This document shows, piece after piece, positions 35,491 through 45,899 of a DNA stretch of 64,000 bases (positions are counted from its first letter, which is position 1; each line of letters begins with the position of its first letter). A program made the position numbers and the translations under genes. The DNA is from JADKAV01 sp963704075 (GTDB lineage Bacteria; Actinomycetota; Actinomycetes; S36-B12; UBA10799). The stretch covers positions 62,001-126,000 of the forward strand of contig CAVPGV010000004.1 of the NCBI GenBank assembly GCA_963704075.1, given 5' to 3'. Below the pieces are notes generated by a model. That model was not told where the DNA came from. It did no database searches and saw only the letters and a list, made by a program, of their open reading frames with translations.

Positions 35491-35919
35491 ATGAAGATTT
35501 CGAGCATCTTGAACAACAAGGGCGATTTCGTCGCGACGGTCAGTCCTGACGCCTCAGTGACACAACTGCTGGCATTGCTGGCCGAGCACAAGATCGGTGC
35601 TGTGGTCGTGTGCGACGCGTCCGACGCGCTGGTCGGCATCGTGTCAGAGCGCGACATCGCGCGTGCTGCCCATGCACATGGCTCTAGTGCGCTGGATCAG
35701 CCGGTGAGCCAGATCATGACATCACTGGTGGTGACGTGCGACCGCGAAGCGAACACGGCCGAACTCATGGGTCTGATGACCGAGAAGCGGGTGCGTCACA
35801 TCCCTGTCGTGGAAGATGGCCACCTCATCGGGATCGTGAGCATCGGTGACATCGTCAAAGCGCGACTGGCCGAGCTGGAGACCGAACGCGACGCGCTGCA
35901 GGCCTACATCACCAACTGA
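35491..35919 (+). CDS. CBS-domain pair protein
   Basis: 142-residue soluble protein made of two CBS domains (about 8-60 and 70-130), with the signatures GIVSERDIARA and GIVSIGDIVKA. Such stand-alone pairs usually bind adenosine nucleotides (AMP, ATP, SAM) and act as sensors; no partner is encoded next to it. The ATG at 35491 follows GGAAGGGA. It is divergent from tRNA-Ala and convergent with the histidine phosphatase. Confidence 0.9.
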   Translation: MKISSILNNKGDFVATVSPDASVTQLLALLAEHKIGAVVVCDASDALVGIVSERDIARAAHAHGSSALDQPVSQIMTSLVVTCDREANTAELMGLMTEKRVRHIPVVEDGHLIGIVSIGDIVKARLAELETERDALQAYITN

Positions 35920-35962
35920 GGCCCGCGCCCCGGCGCTGCGCCACATCACAGCGACCCACGGA

Positions 35963-36611
35963 TCAGTCGTCGGCGGCCGGCGGTTCCGGCAGGGAACGCG
36001 CGTTGTACTCCAGCACCTGCCACGGGTGGTCGGGCGACTCGTTCTCCAGGAATACGCTCCAGGCAGCATTGCGCATGACGGCGAAGAACCGGATCTGTTC
36101 GAAGGGCCGATTGAGTAGCGGCGACAGCACCGAGCGCGCGGCTCCGCCGTGCGTCACCACAACCGCGGTGCGGCCCGGCTTCGTGCGCTTCATGACGTCG
36201 TCGATCGCAGCCATGACCCGCGCACCGACATCCCAGCGGCCCTCGCCGTCCCCACCCGGCCGCACGGGCTCCCCCGCCAACCACGCACGGTAGGTGTCCG
36301 GGTCCTCGAGGAGCAGTTCTTCGCGGCGCCTGCCCTCCCATCGCCCACCGTCGGTCTCGCGTAGTCGCGCGTCGGTCTCCACCGTCAGACTCGTCCGGTC
36401 GGCCAGGGCCTGCGCGGTGTCACGGGCCCGGCTGAGGTCGCTGCTCACGATCAGTTGCGGGCGCAGCGCCATCAACAACCCCGCAGCGGCACGGGCCTGG
36501 CGGACGCCGACCTCGTCGAGTGCGACATCGGTCTGGCCCTGGAACCGATGCTGCAGGTTCCACTGCGGTGCGGCCGTGGCGCCAGAGCACCAACCGCCTC
36601 GGTTCACTCAC
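35963..36611 (-). CDS. Histidine phosphatase (GpgP/phosphoglycerate-mutase-like), one apparent frameshift
   Basis: About 215 residues. The catalytic LVLWRHGRTA is read in the frame beginning at the GTG at 36611, and the rest (WNLQHRFQGQTDVALDEVG onward, SSDLSRARDTAQALA, VVVTHGGAAR) in the next; one extra base at 36563 explains it. The second catalytic His is in THGG. The gene follows rsfS with overlap. In Mycobacterium this position holds gpgP, glucosyl-3-phosphoglycerate phosphatase; function here is by synteny only. Confidence 0.85.
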
Positions 36612-36954
36612 CAGGCACCTCGAGCCGCGGACAGTCCTTCCACAACCGCTCGAGGTCGTAGAAGGCCCGTTCCTCGGCGTGCTGGACATGCACCACGAAG
36701 TCCCCGAAGTCCAGGAGTACCCAGCGGCCGGTGCCCTTGCCCTCCCGGCGGACCGGGACTCCCGGCACCCCGCGCTCAATGGCGTCCACGATCGCGTCCA
36801 CCTGCCGCTCGTTGCGCCCGCTGCAGATCACGAACGCGTCGGTCAAGGCCAAGTGCTCACTGACATCCAGAGCGACCAGGTCCGTGGCCAGTTTGTCCAG
36901 CGCAGCGCGGGCAGCTAGGTCCACGCGGTGCTTGGTGTCCGGCTCGATGGTCAA
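36604..36954 (-). CDS. rsfS: Ribosomal silencing factor RsfS
   Basis: Binds ribosomal protein L14 and blocks subunit joining in starvation. About 116 residues with DLVALDVSEHLALTDAFVICSGRNERQVDAIVDAI and the C-terminal WVLLDFGDFVVHV block are diagnostic. A TTG at 36954 is preferred because AAGGAG lies seven bases upstream; a GTG at 36999 adjoining the preceding stop is the alternative. It lies between the LCP-like gene and the histidine phosphatase. Confidence 0.93.
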   Translation of the reverse strand: MTIEPDTKHRVDLAARAALDKLATDLVALDVSEHLALTDAFVICSGRNERQVDAIVDAIERGVPGVPVRREGKGTGRWVLLDFGDFVVHVQHAEERAFYDLERLWKDCPRLEVPGE

Positions 36955-36995
36955 CGCTGACTCCTTCTCATTCCGACGGCCCAGGCCATCATCGA

Positions 36996-38124
36996 TCACA
37001 ACCCGACGGGAAGACCATCATCGGCCTCCACGGCGACCCGCGCCTGCGACAGCGGGAGCTCCTCGACGGTCGGCTCGATCCCCAAGGCCTGCTCGAGGCC
37101 GACCACCTCGACGGCCGGCACCGACGGATCCACACTCACCGTGGTGGTGTCGGTGATCGCACGACCACCCCAGGCCGACTGCCAGGACCGCGCCAGTAGC
37201 TGGGCCCGGACCGTCGGCACGGTCACAGCACGCACCTGCACGGCCCGGACCCTTGCCACGGGGTCGGGGGGCACCGGGAATCCACCGAAGATGTCCCCCA
37301 CCGTGTCACCGGTCGCCTGCGCATCCACCGCGTAGGCCCTGCGGACACCCTGCGGGGGCCGCACACGCACGCTGTTGTCCTCGGCGAGGACCACCTGGGT
37401 CTGGGCGTAGTCGTCGGCGATCCGCAGGTCTCGGGCGTCCTGGAGCAGCAGCGCCAGTTCCTCGTTCGGCATCGTGGCCTTCGACAGGGCCCCCAGGGAG
37501 ACGATCAGGGTCCGCGCCTTCTCCTGATCGGACGGGAACCTGCGCAGGACCTGGTCCCAGACCGACTGGAACCTGCTGAGCCGTTCCTGCTCGTCACGCA
37601 GGGCGGCGTCGAGGACATAATCGGCGGCGACTGCTCCGTCGAGGTTCTGCACTCCCCGCGGGAGCACTTCCGCCTGCCTGCGGTCTGTCAGGTAGACGGT
37701 CTGCTTCGGGACATCGATGCGCACGCCCCCGACGGCGTCGACCAGGCCTGCGAAGGCCAGACGATCCAGGACCCACGCATCGTTGACCTGCACCTGCACC
37801 TGGTCCTGAACGGTCTGCATCACGTACGGCACCGTCTTGCGACCCATCTCGGCGGCGCTGACCTCCTGCACACCGATCTGATCCACCCACCAGTCTGCAG
37901 TCCACCAGAGCTGGTTGAGCCGCTGCATCGTCAAGACCCATCAGAACCGAGCCACGCGCGAGCAGTCCCGGATCGCGCACTTGCACCAGCAGCGTGCGGG
38001 TGGGGTCGGCAGGGGGGTCGGGCACCGGCGGTGTGACGGTGCTCTGCTGGCTCAACAGAATGGCCAACGTGGTCACGACCACCACGGCCAGGAGTATCAC
38101 TGCTGCTACAGCGCGCGTGTGCAT
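36996..38124 (-). CDS. LytR-CpsA-Psr (LCP)-like envelope protein, one apparent frameshift
   Basis: About 375 residues: an N-terminal transmembrane anchor (about 5-25), then an extracytoplasmic domain. RTLLVQVRDPG and GSVLMG are read in one frame and MQRLNQLWWTADWWVDQIG onward in the next; the change is near 37935. FAGLVDAVGGVRIDVP matches the LCP core, whose members attach glycopolymers to peptidoglycan. The catalytic Arg/Asp pattern is not clearly preserved, so enzymatic activity is uncertain. This nadD-LCP-rsfS order is standard in actinomycetes. Confidence 0.75.
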
Positions 38125-38712
38125 CAGCGGTACAACTGGTGTTTGCCGATGTACTCCACGACCGCGGCCGGAACCAAGTAGTCGATGGGCTCCCCTTGCG
38201 CCACGCGTTCACGACACATGGTGGAAGAGATGTCCAAACCGGGAATCTCCACCATCGTCAGGGCCGACGACGGCAGCGGCAGGGTGTCGAGTTCGTGACC
38301 GGGACGGGTCACCGCCACCACGTGAGCCAGTTCGATCAGCGTCTCGGGCTGCCGCCAGGTCGGCAGTCCGGCCAGTGTGTCGGCGCCGGTGATGAAGAAC
38401 AGATCCGCCGGATCGTACTGAGCATGCAGATCGCGCAGGGTGTCCACCGTGAAGGTGGGACCCCTCCCGGTCGATGTCGACGCGGCTGACGCCGAACGCG
38501 GACCGATCGGTGGCCAGCAGGGTCATGATGTAGCGGTCCTCGGCCGCGGTGACCTGACGGTTCTGCTTCTGCCAGGGGTCACCGGTCGGGACGAAGAGCA
38601 GTTGATCGAGCGCAAGCCGGTGCCTCACCTCGCAGGCCGCCACCAGATGCCCCAGATGGATCGGGTCGAAGGTTCCCCCCAACACGCCGATCCGGCGGCG
38701 CACCTGGCCCAT
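38124..38712 (-). CDS. nadD: Nicotinate-nucleotide adenylyltransferase, one apparent frameshift
   Basis: Forms NaAD from NaMN and ATP. About 195 residues. The N-terminal nucleotide-binding motif GTFDPIHLGH and FVPTGDPWQK lie in one frame; TVDTLRDLHAQY, FFITGADTLAGLPTW and the ISSTMCRERV motif in the other. The change sits in a C4 run on the + strand (38461-38464); with three bases the chain reads DREGPTFTVDTL. The ATG at 38712 matches the family start. Confidence 0.92.
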
Positions 38713-38714
38713 CG

Positions 38715-38873
38715 TCAGCGGTCGATGTTCAGGCGAGTGACGAGGAACAGCAGGAGCAGGAACACGACAAGAGTGACTCCGCCGTACCAGTACGGAGAAA
38801 CGTGGGCGGCCTCGCCCTCTTCGGCGGTCTCGCTGGCCAGGGCACTGAGGAACACCACTGCGCTGTTGAACAT
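38715..38873 (-). CDS. Small membrane protein (52 aa)
   Basis: A 52-residue protein between proA and nadD: an N-terminal hydrophobic stretch (FNSAVVFLSALAS), an acidic middle (ETAEEGEAAH), and a transmembrane helix (GGVTLVVFLLLLFLVTRL) ending NIDR. The ATG is at 38873 and the TGA lies two bases before the nadD start. A tiny single-helix protein at this place is common in actinomycetes; its function is unknown. Confidence 0.75.
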   Translation of the reverse strand: MFNSAVVFLSALASETAEEGEAAHVSPYWYGGVTLVVFLLLLFLVTRLNIDR

Positions 38874-38899
38874 GGACCGACTCTACCGACTCGGACCGG

Positions 38900-40174
38900 T
38901 CAGTCGCGGATGTGCCCGTCACCTTCCACGATGAATTTCGTCGACGTCAACTCCGACAGGCCCATCGGACCCCGCGCGTGCAGTTTCTGCGTCGAGATCC
39001 CGATCTCCGCACCGAAGCCGAGCTGCTCACCGTCGGTGAAGCGGGTGGATGCGTTGACCATGACCGCCGCGGAGTCGATCGCCTCGGTGAAGCGGGCGGC
39101 AACCGCCACGGAATCGGTCACGATCGCCTCCGTGTGGCCACTGCTCCACTTCGTGATGTGGTCGATCGCATCCTGCTCGTCACGCACCACGCGTACGGCC
39201 AGGTCCAGACTCAGGTACTCCTCGGCCCAGTCCAGGTCCGTGGCCGGGCGGAACGTGATTCCGGCCGTCTGCGCGTACTTCGCGCTGATCTCGTCGCCGT
39301 GGATGGTCACGCCGCGGTCCTTCAGGGCGGCGAACACATCGGGCAGCAGCCGCTCAGCTGCAGCCTCGTGGACCAGCAACGCCTCTGCCGCGTTGCAGAC
39401 ACTGACGCGCTGGGTCTTGGAGTTGACGACGATGTCCACACTGCGATCCACCGACGCATCCTCGTGCAGGTAGACGTGGCAGTTGCCCACACCGGTCTCG
39501 ATCACCGGCACCAAGCTGTTCTCCACGACGTTGCGGATGAGGGCAGCCCCGCCGCGCGGGATCACCACATCCACGATGCCGCGTGCCCGGGTCAAGTGCA
39601 TGACGCTGTCGTGCGTCAGTCCGGGCACCGCGCAGATCGCATCGACCGGGACGTCGGTCGGGCGCAGCGCCGCCCGCATGGTCTCGATCAGCACCCGGTT
39701 GCTGTGCGCGGCGCTGGCCGAACCCCGAAGCAGGGCAGCGTTCCCGCTCTTGAGGCACAACACCGCCGCGTCGACGGTGACATTGGGACGTGCCTCGTAG
39801 ACCATCGCGACCACGCCCAGTGGGACCCGCACCTGTCGCACCCGCAACCCGTTGGGCAGGGTGTAGCCGCGCACCACGTCGCCGATCGGGTCCGGCAGCG
39901 CCGCGACAGCACGCACCGAGGCAGCGATGGCCCGCAGCCGACCCTCGTCGAGGGTGAGGCGGTCGATGATGGCCGGATCGGTCACCGCCCGGTGGGCGGC
40001 CTGGACGTCCTGTGCGTTCGCCGCGATGATCCGCTCGGCGTTCGCCTCCACAGCATCAGCGATCGCCAGCAGCGCGGTGTCCTTCTGCTGGCGGGTCAGT
40101 GTCCGCAGGGTCCGTGCGGCGATTTGGGCTTGTCTGCCGACTGCGTGCACCTGTTCGGCCGTTGCATGGGTCAT
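38900..40174 (-). CDS. proA: Glutamate-5-semialdehyde dehydrogenase (gamma-glutamyl phosphate reductase)
   Basis: Second step of proline synthesis, NADPH-dependent reduction of glutamyl-5-phosphate. 424 residues with VPLGVVAMVYEARPNVT, LCLKSGNAALLRG, IPRGGAALIRNV and the active-site Cys in RVSVCNAAEALLVH. The ATG at 40174 gives the family N-terminus. It lies 86 bases after proB. Confidence 0.96.
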   Translation of the reverse strand: MTHATAEQVHAVGRQAQIAARTLRTLTRQQKDTALLAIADAVEANAERIIAANAQDVQAAHRAVTDPAIIDRLTLDEGRLRAIAASVRAVAALPDPIGDVVRGYTLPNGLRVRQVRVPLGVVAMVYEARPNVTVDAAVLCLKSGNAALLRGSASAAHSNRVLIETMRAALRPTDVPVDAICAVPGLTHDSVMHLTRARGIVDVVIPRGGAALIRNVVENSLVPVIETGVGNCHVYLHEDASVDRSVDIVVNSKTQRVSVCNAAEALLVHEAAAERLLPDVFAALKDRGVTIHGDEISAKYAQTAGITFRPATDLDWAEEYLSLDLAVRVVRDEQDAIDHITKWSSGHTEAIVTDSVAVAARFTEAIDSAAVMVNASTRFTDGEQLGFGAEIGISTQKLHARGPMGLSELTSTKFIVEGDGHIRD

Positions 40175-40260
40175 GGGTCCAGTGTCCCAAAGGAGATCAC
40201 GCAGCGACAGGTGGAGGGGGCAGCACCGACACTGGAAGTGCGCGTTGCCAGGTGCCGCCG

Positions 40261-41374
40261 CTACAGCAGCACGAGGTCGTCCCGGTGGACGATCTCGCGC
40301 TCGTACCCGGGACCGAACTGCTCGATCAACTCCGAGGTCGTGCGTCCCACCAGCCGTTCGAACTCGTGCGCGTCGTAGGCCACCAGCCCCCGGGCCACCG
40401 GTACCCCCTTGCCGTCCACGATGTCCACCGGCTCCCCGGCGGAGAAGTCGCCGGACACCGACACCACACCCGCCGCCAGCAGGGACGCCTGCCGGTCGCG
40501 CAGAGCCTTGACCGCCCCCTCGTCGATGCTCACGGCGCCGCGGGCGGTGGTCGCGTGGGCCAGCCACATCTGACGCGGTGACCGCCGCCTGCCCGAGGGT
40601 GGGAAGACCGTCCCGGTCGGCTTGCCGAGCAGCGCCTCGGACACCTTGTCCACCCGGGTGAGGACCACGGGGATCCCGGCCTCGCTGGCCATCAGTGCGG
40701 CCTGCACTTTGGTGAGCATGCCTCCGCGACCGATCCCCGAACCACGCCCACCCAAGGCGATGCCGGCGACGTCGGCGGCGGACGCAACGGTGTCGATGTG
40801 CCGGGCGCCCGGCCCGGCTCGGCGGACGATCATAGAGCCCGTCGATGTCGGTCAGCAGTACCAGACCGTCGGCCTGGACAACATGCGCCACCAATGCCGC
40901 CAGCCGATCGTTGTCGCCGAACCGGATCTCGTCGGTGGCCACTGTGTCGTTCTCGTTGACGATGGGCAGCACCCCGAGGTCCAGCAGTCGTCCCAGCGTG
41001 CGCTGGGCGTTGCGGTAGTGGGTGCGGCGGATCAGATCCTCGGCGGTGAGCAACACCTGCCCGACGCGGATGTCGTGCTTGCCGAACTGCGCGGAGTAGT
41101 GGGCGACGAGGATTCCTTGCCCGACGCTCGCGGCTGCCTGCTGGGTCGCCAGATCACGGGGAGGCTTGCGCAGCCCTAGCACCGGGGTTCCCGCTGCGAT
41201 CGAACCGGACGACACCAGGATCAACTGGACACCGGCTCGCACGTTGCGCGAGAGCGCCTTCACCAACTCGTCGAGGTGTTCTGCGTGCAGCCCGCCCTCG
41301 CTGTTGGTCAGCGACGAGGAACCGACCTTGACGACCAGGCGGGAGGCGTCGGCGATCTTCATCCGGGCGTCCAT
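40261..41374 (-). CDS. proB: Glutamate 5-kinase, one apparent frameshift
   Basis: First step of proline synthesis. The N-terminal kinase part (RLVVKVGSSSL, LVSSGSIAAG, IVNENDTVA, FGDNDRLAALVA, LLTDIDGLYDRPPSR) is in one frame; GTGMxTK-like GRGGMLTKVQAA, the linker and a C-terminal PUA domain (ARGAVSIDEGAVKAL...SAGEPVDIVD) are in the next. The change is near 40800-40835 and total length is one base over a multiple of three, so a single extra base is implied. About 370 residues. The ATG at 41374 overlaps the obgE stop (TGATG). Confidence 0.92.
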
Positions 41375-42774
41375 CACGCTCGCCCCGTGCTCTCGTCCCG
41401 ATCCTCGCCGGTGATCGGGACGACCGATTCGGATTCGCCCTCGGACTGCGCGTCAACTGGTTCGACCTGCGCCTCATGTTCAACCGACGGCACCCAGTCG
41501 AAGACCACCGCGTTGTCCTCCGGCCCGATGATCACGGTGGACCCCTCGACCGCACCCAGTTCGGCCAGGCGTTTCTCCACCCCGAGTTTGGCCAAACGGT
41601 CGGCAAGGTAGCGCACGGCCTCCTCGTTGCCGAAGTCCGTCTGACGGACCCAGCGCAACGGTTTGGTCCCAAGTACCCGGAATGCGTCGCCCTGCTGGCG
41701 CACCTCGAAGTCCACCGCGTCCGTCGGGCGTGGCCTCAGGACCACGCGGGTCTGCTCAACCGGCCGTTGCGCGCGGTCGGCCAGTACCAGACGCAACATC
41801 GCGTAGCTGAGCTCGCGCAGGCCTTCGTGGCTGACTGCGGAGATCTCGTGCACCTCGTATCCGCGATCGCGCAGTTGGTCGCCGACCATGTCTGCCATCT
41901 CGCGGCCGTCGGGGATGTCGATCTTGTTCAGCGCCACCAACCGTGGCCGATCGGCCAGCGCGGGGTCGAAGGCGAGCAGTTCCGCCTCGATCACCTCGAG
42001 GTCTCCCACCGGGTCCCGCTCGGTCTCGAACGTTGCGGTATCCACGACGTGCACCAGAGCACTGCACCGTTGCACGTGCCGCAGGAACTCGTGGCCCAGC
42101 CCCTTGCCCTGGCTGGCTCCGGGGATCAAGCCCGGCACGTCCGCGACGGTGAAGGTGGTGCCCGCCAGCGAGACGACACCGAGGTGCGGGGTGAGGGTGG
42201 TGAACGGGTAGTCGGCCACCTTCGGTTTCGCTGCCGACAGGGCCGACACGAGGCTGGACTTCCCGGCACTGGGATACCCGATCAGACCGATGTCCGCGAC
42301 CGTCTTCAGCTCCAGTACCGCATCCACCTGCTCCCCGGGCTCACCTCGCAGGGCGAAGCCGGGGGCCTTGCGCCGACGGGTGGCGAGGGCGGCGTTGCCG
42401 AGCCCGCCATGGCCTCCGGCGGCCAGAACGTAGGACTCCCCCGGGTTGATCAGATCGGCCAGGACGTCGCCGTCGGGGGTCTGCACGACGGTGCCGGGCG
42501 GAACGGGAACCACCAGGTCCTGCGCACTGGCCCCGTTGCGGTTGCCACCCTGTCCGGGTTGGCCGCTGCCCGCATGCCGATGCGGGTGGTAGTGCAGATC
42601 CAGCAGGCTGTTCACATCGGGATCCACGAGCAGCACGACGTCTGCTCCGCGCCCGCCGTTGCCGCCATCGGGACCGCCGAGGGGTTTGAACTTCTCGCGG
42701 TGGATCGAGGCACAGCCGTTGCCACCATCGCCGCCGTGGGCATGGATCAGAACGCGGTCAACGAAGGAGGTCAC
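41374..42774 (-). CDS. obgE: GTPase Obg
   Basis: Essential 50S-assembly GTPase. 466 residues: the Gly-rich Obg fold (1-160, with GGDGGNG and GGPDGGNGGRGADV), a G domain with GYPSAGKSS, DVPGLI and NKID, and a C-terminal OCT domain (LRPRPTDAVDFEVRQQGDAFRVLG) typical of Gram-positives, then an acidic tail. GTG start. It follows rplU-rpmA, the near-universal order. Confidence 0.97.
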   Translation of the reverse strand: MTSFVDRVLIHAHGGDGGNGCASIHREKFKPLGGPDGGNGGRGADVVLLVDPDVNSLLDLHYHPHRHAGSGQPGQGGNRNGASAQDLVVPVPPGTVVQTPDGDVLADLINPGESYVLAAGGHGGLGNAALATRRRKAPGFALRGEPGEQVDAVLELKTVADIGLIGYPSAGKSSLVSALSAAKPKVADYPFTTLTPHLGVVSLAGTTFTVADVPGLIPGASQGKGLGHEFLRHVQRCSALVHVVDTATFETERDPVGDLEVIEAELLAFDPALADRPRLVALNKIDIPDGREMADMVGDQLRDRGYEVHEISAVSHEGLRELSYAMLRLVLADRAQRPVEQTRVVLRPRPTDAVDFEVRQQGDAFRVLGTKPLRWVRQTDFGNEEAVRYLADRLAKLGVEKRLAELGAVEGSTVIIGPEDNAVVFDWVPSVEHEAQVEPVDAQSEGESESVVPITGEDRDESTGRA

Positions 42775-42790
42775 CGCGGGAGATTATCGA

Positions 42791-43039
42791 TCAGAGGACG
42801 ATGTTGACGACCCGGCGACCACGCTTGGTGCCGAAGTCCACCGTGCCCGCGGCGAGCGCGAACAGGGTGTCGTCCTTGCCGATGCCGACGTTCGCACCGG
42901 GGTGGAAGTGGGTACCCCGCTGGCGCACGATGATCTCGCCGGCGTTGACCTGCTGACCGCCGAACCGCTTCACGCCGAGGCGCTGGGCGTTCGAGTCGCG
43001 ACCGTTCCTGGTGCTCGCAGCACCCTTCTTGTGTGCCAT
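42791..43039 (-). CDS. rpmA: 50S ribosomal protein L27
   Basis: 82 residues starting MAHKKGAASTRNGRDS; includes KRFGGQQVNAGEIIVRQRGT and HPGANVGIGKDDTLFA. Its N-terminal arm reaches the peptidyl-transferase centre. No cleavable N-terminal extension of the Firmicutes type is present. Confidence 0.98.
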   Translation of the reverse strand: MAHKKGAASTRNGRDSNAQRLGVKRFGGQQVNAGEIIVRQRGTHFHPGANVGIGKDDTLFALAAGTVDFGTKRGRRVVNIVL

Positions 43040-43042
43040 GGT

Positions 43043-43360
43043 TCAGGCCCCTAACTCGATACCGGTGACCTTGACGATGGTCTGCTCCTGGCGGTGCCCC
43101 TGGCGTCGCTTGTACCCGGTCTTGTTCTTGTACTTGAAAACATCGATCTTGGGTCCCCGCAGGTGCTCGAGCACCTCGACCGTGACGGTCGCCGAGGACA
43201 GGGCGCCGGGGTCGGACGTGACCGTCTCACCGTCGACGACGAGCAGGACCGGCGCGAGTTCCACCGAGGCACCGGGCTGTTCGGCCATTCGGTTCAACAA
43301 CAACTCATCGCCAACAGCCACCTTTTCCTGATGGCCGCTGGTCCGCACGATCGCGTACAC
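43043..43360 (-). CDS. rplU: 50S ribosomal protein L21
   Basis: 105 residues: YAIVRTSGHQEKVAVGD, a central VLLVVDGETV segment and the C-terminal FKYKNKTGYKRRQGHRQ that contacts 23S rRNA. A GTG at 43360 is chosen because AAGGAG lies about seven bases upstream; an in-frame ATG at 43381 would place that ribosome binding site inside the gene. It is first in the rplU-rpmA-obgE-proB-proA run. Confidence 0.96.
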   Translation of the reverse strand: MYAIVRTSGHQEKVAVGDELLLNRMAEQPGASVELAPVLLVVDGETVTSDPGALSSATVTVEVLEHLRGPKIDVFKYKNKTGYKRRQGHRQEQTIVKVTGIELGA

Positions 43361-43653
43361 GGCTTGCTCCTTAACGTTCATGGTTGCCCATTTGCTCGTG
43401 GCATGGGGCAATTGCGCGCGAAACGCGCTCTTGACCAGAGTACGCGATGGCCGCCGGAATCGGCAACGGACCCCCGCGCGAGCGTCCCGCTGCGGGGCGA
43501 ATCCGGCCAGCGTGCGCGGATCGGGGAGAGTTCGGCCAGTCACGAGACCACGCGTGCTTGCGCTCACGGATGCGACAGACATCCCGGACCATGCGCCGGG
43601 GACGACCGCCTTCAGGGCCCTCGACTGATCACACGGCCCGAGCCGCGGCTCGT

Positions 43654-45899
43654 TCAGGCCGTCGCGTTCGCCGGCTCGTCGGCCGACTCCACCGCAGCGC
43701 CATCGTCCTCAGCGACCTCAGCCGGAACGGACGGCGAGGCCGGCCCATCGGCTGTCCGAGGTGACGACCGGGGTCTCCTCATGCTTGATCGGAGCGCCGG
43801 GGATGGGTCCCGGCGGGCGGCGTCGGCGCGACCCCACCGGTTCGTTCTGGACCTTCACACCCCGGCCGTTGCAGTGCTCACAGGGCTCGCTGAACGTCTC
43901 GAGCAGGCCTTGACCCAGACGCTTGCGGGTCATCTGGACCAGTCCTAGCGACGTGATCTCGGCCACCTGGTGTTTCGTGCGGTCCCGGCCGAGGCACTCG
44001 ACGAGGCGGCGCACGACCAGATCGCGGTTGGACTCCAGGACCATGTCGATGAAGTCGATCACGATGATGCCGCCGATGTCACGCAGTCGCAGTTGCCGAA
44101 CGATCTCCTCGGCCGCCTCGAGGTTGTTGCGGGTGACGGTCTCTTCGAGATTGCCGCCCGAACCCACGAAACGACCGGTGTTGACGTCCACCACCGTCAT
44201 GGCCTCGGTCCGGTCGATCACCAGGGAGCCGCCGCTGGGCAGCAGCACCTTGCGGTCAAGGGCCTTGGTGATCTGCTCGTCGATGCGGTACTCGGCGAAG
44301 ACGTCGTCGTTCTTGGTCCAGCGCTTGATCCGATCGGACAACTCCGGCGCGACCCACCCCACGTACTCCTCAAGGGTGTCCTGGACGCTACTGCCCGACA
44401 CGATCAACTCGGCGAAGTCCTCGTTGAAGATGTCCCGCACGACGCGGATCGCCAGATCCGGTTCGGAGTAGAGCAGGCTCGGGGCCTTCGCGGACTCGGT
44501 CTTTGCGTTGATGCTTTCCCACGTCGCGGCCAGGCGGGCGACGTCAGAGGCCAACTGCTCCTCACTGGCTCCCTCGGCTGCGGTCCGCACGATCACACCG
44601 GCATCCTCGGGCAGGGCCGCCCTGAGTGCCTTCTTCAGCCGACTGCGCTCCTTGTCGGGCAGTTTGCGGCTGATGCCGGTCATCCGACCCTTGGGCACGT
44701 ACACCAGGTAGCGCCCTGGCAGGGAGATCTGGCTGGTCAGACGGGCGCCTTTGTGCCCCACCGGGTCCTTCGTGACCTGAACGAGCACGCTGTCGCCGGG
44801 TTGCAGTGCCAGTTCGATGCGTTTCGGCTGCCCCTCGAGGCCGGCACCCTCCCAGTTCACCTCGCCGGCGTACAACACCGCGTTGCGACCGCGACCGATA
44901 TCGATGAACGCCGCCTCCATGGACGGCAACACATTCTGCACCTTGCCCAGGTAGACGTTGCCGATCATGCTTGCGTTGCGATCACGCGTCACGTAGTGCT
45001 CGACGAGGATCTTGTCCTCGAGGACTGCGATCTGCGTCCGGTCCTCGTAACCGCGGACGACCATGACCCGCTCGACACTCTCACGGCGGGCCAGGAACTC
45101 GGCCTCGGAGACGATGGGCGAACGGCGCCGGCCTGCGTCGCGGCCCTCCCGGCGACGCTGCCGCTTGGCCTCGAGCCGGGTCGAACCCTTGACGGAGGTC
45201 ACTTCGTCCTTGGCCGACCCACTGTCCTCGGAGTCCTCGGAGCCACGGCGCCTGCGCCGACGGCGGCGCTTGCTGCTGGCGGACTCGGTCTGCGCGCCCT
45301 CGTCCTCTTCGGTCGCCTCACCGGCTGGCTGGTCATCGCCGCCGTCGGACGACGCCGCGGCACTGTCCGCTTTGTCGGACTCACCCTTGCCAGCTGTCCG
45401 ACTGGGTGGCGCGCGCCTTCTTCCCGCGTTGGCGGGCTTTCGGCGGGGCCGGTTCGGTCTCGACCTCTTCGAGGTCGATCTCCGGGGCCAGGAAGAAGGC
45501 AGTCGACGTGATCGCCTCAGCCACGTCGAGGTCGAAACCCTCGTCGTCAACCTCAGGAGTTGCCTGAGAACCCACATGGAAGGGGTCGGTGGGGCTAATG
45601 GCCGGTAGGTCGTCAGCCTTGCGCTCGCGCGCACTCTTGACCGGTTTGTCAGTCTCCTGCGCAACGGCAGGTGCACTCGACTCGGCTTCGCCGGACGCCT
45701 CGGTGACGGGCTCGGCAGCTTGCGGCTCAGGTTCGGGGACGTCAGCGCTCTCAGCGCTGTCCGGCTCGGCGGTTTCCTGCGCCACTTCCTCGGCGCTCTT
45801 CACCACTGGCGGGCCGGCCGGGCGGCCCGCGGCCCTGCGCCGGCGTCGGCCGCGGGGCGCGGCAGTGTCGTCATTTCCTGCATCGTGGACATCGTCCAT
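43654..45899 (-). CDS. rne: Ribonuclease E/G, two apparent frameshifts
   Basis: Endoribonuclease for mRNA decay and rRNA processing. Acidic, Arg- and Pro-rich N-terminal extension (about 1-210); S1 domain (IGNVYLGKVQNVLPSMEAAFIDIG); DNase I-like catalytic part with Asp in TVVDVNTGR and IIVIDFIDM; the zinc-link CEHCNGRG. Frame changes occur near 45390 (DSWQ to GESDKADS) and near 43760. Past the second, the next frame gives an acidic tail (EVAEDDGAAVESADEPANATA) ending at 43654, which I take as the real C-terminus; in the first frame the chain stops at 43718. About 748 residues. Confidence 0.88.

Noticed and set aside
38900..41374. An apparent single 825-codon fusion of proB and proA
   Set aside because: The middle part is Arg/Gly-rich out-of-frame translation of the proB C-terminal half. 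The real proB C-terminus is in the next frame, so the fusion is a by-product of the frameshift.
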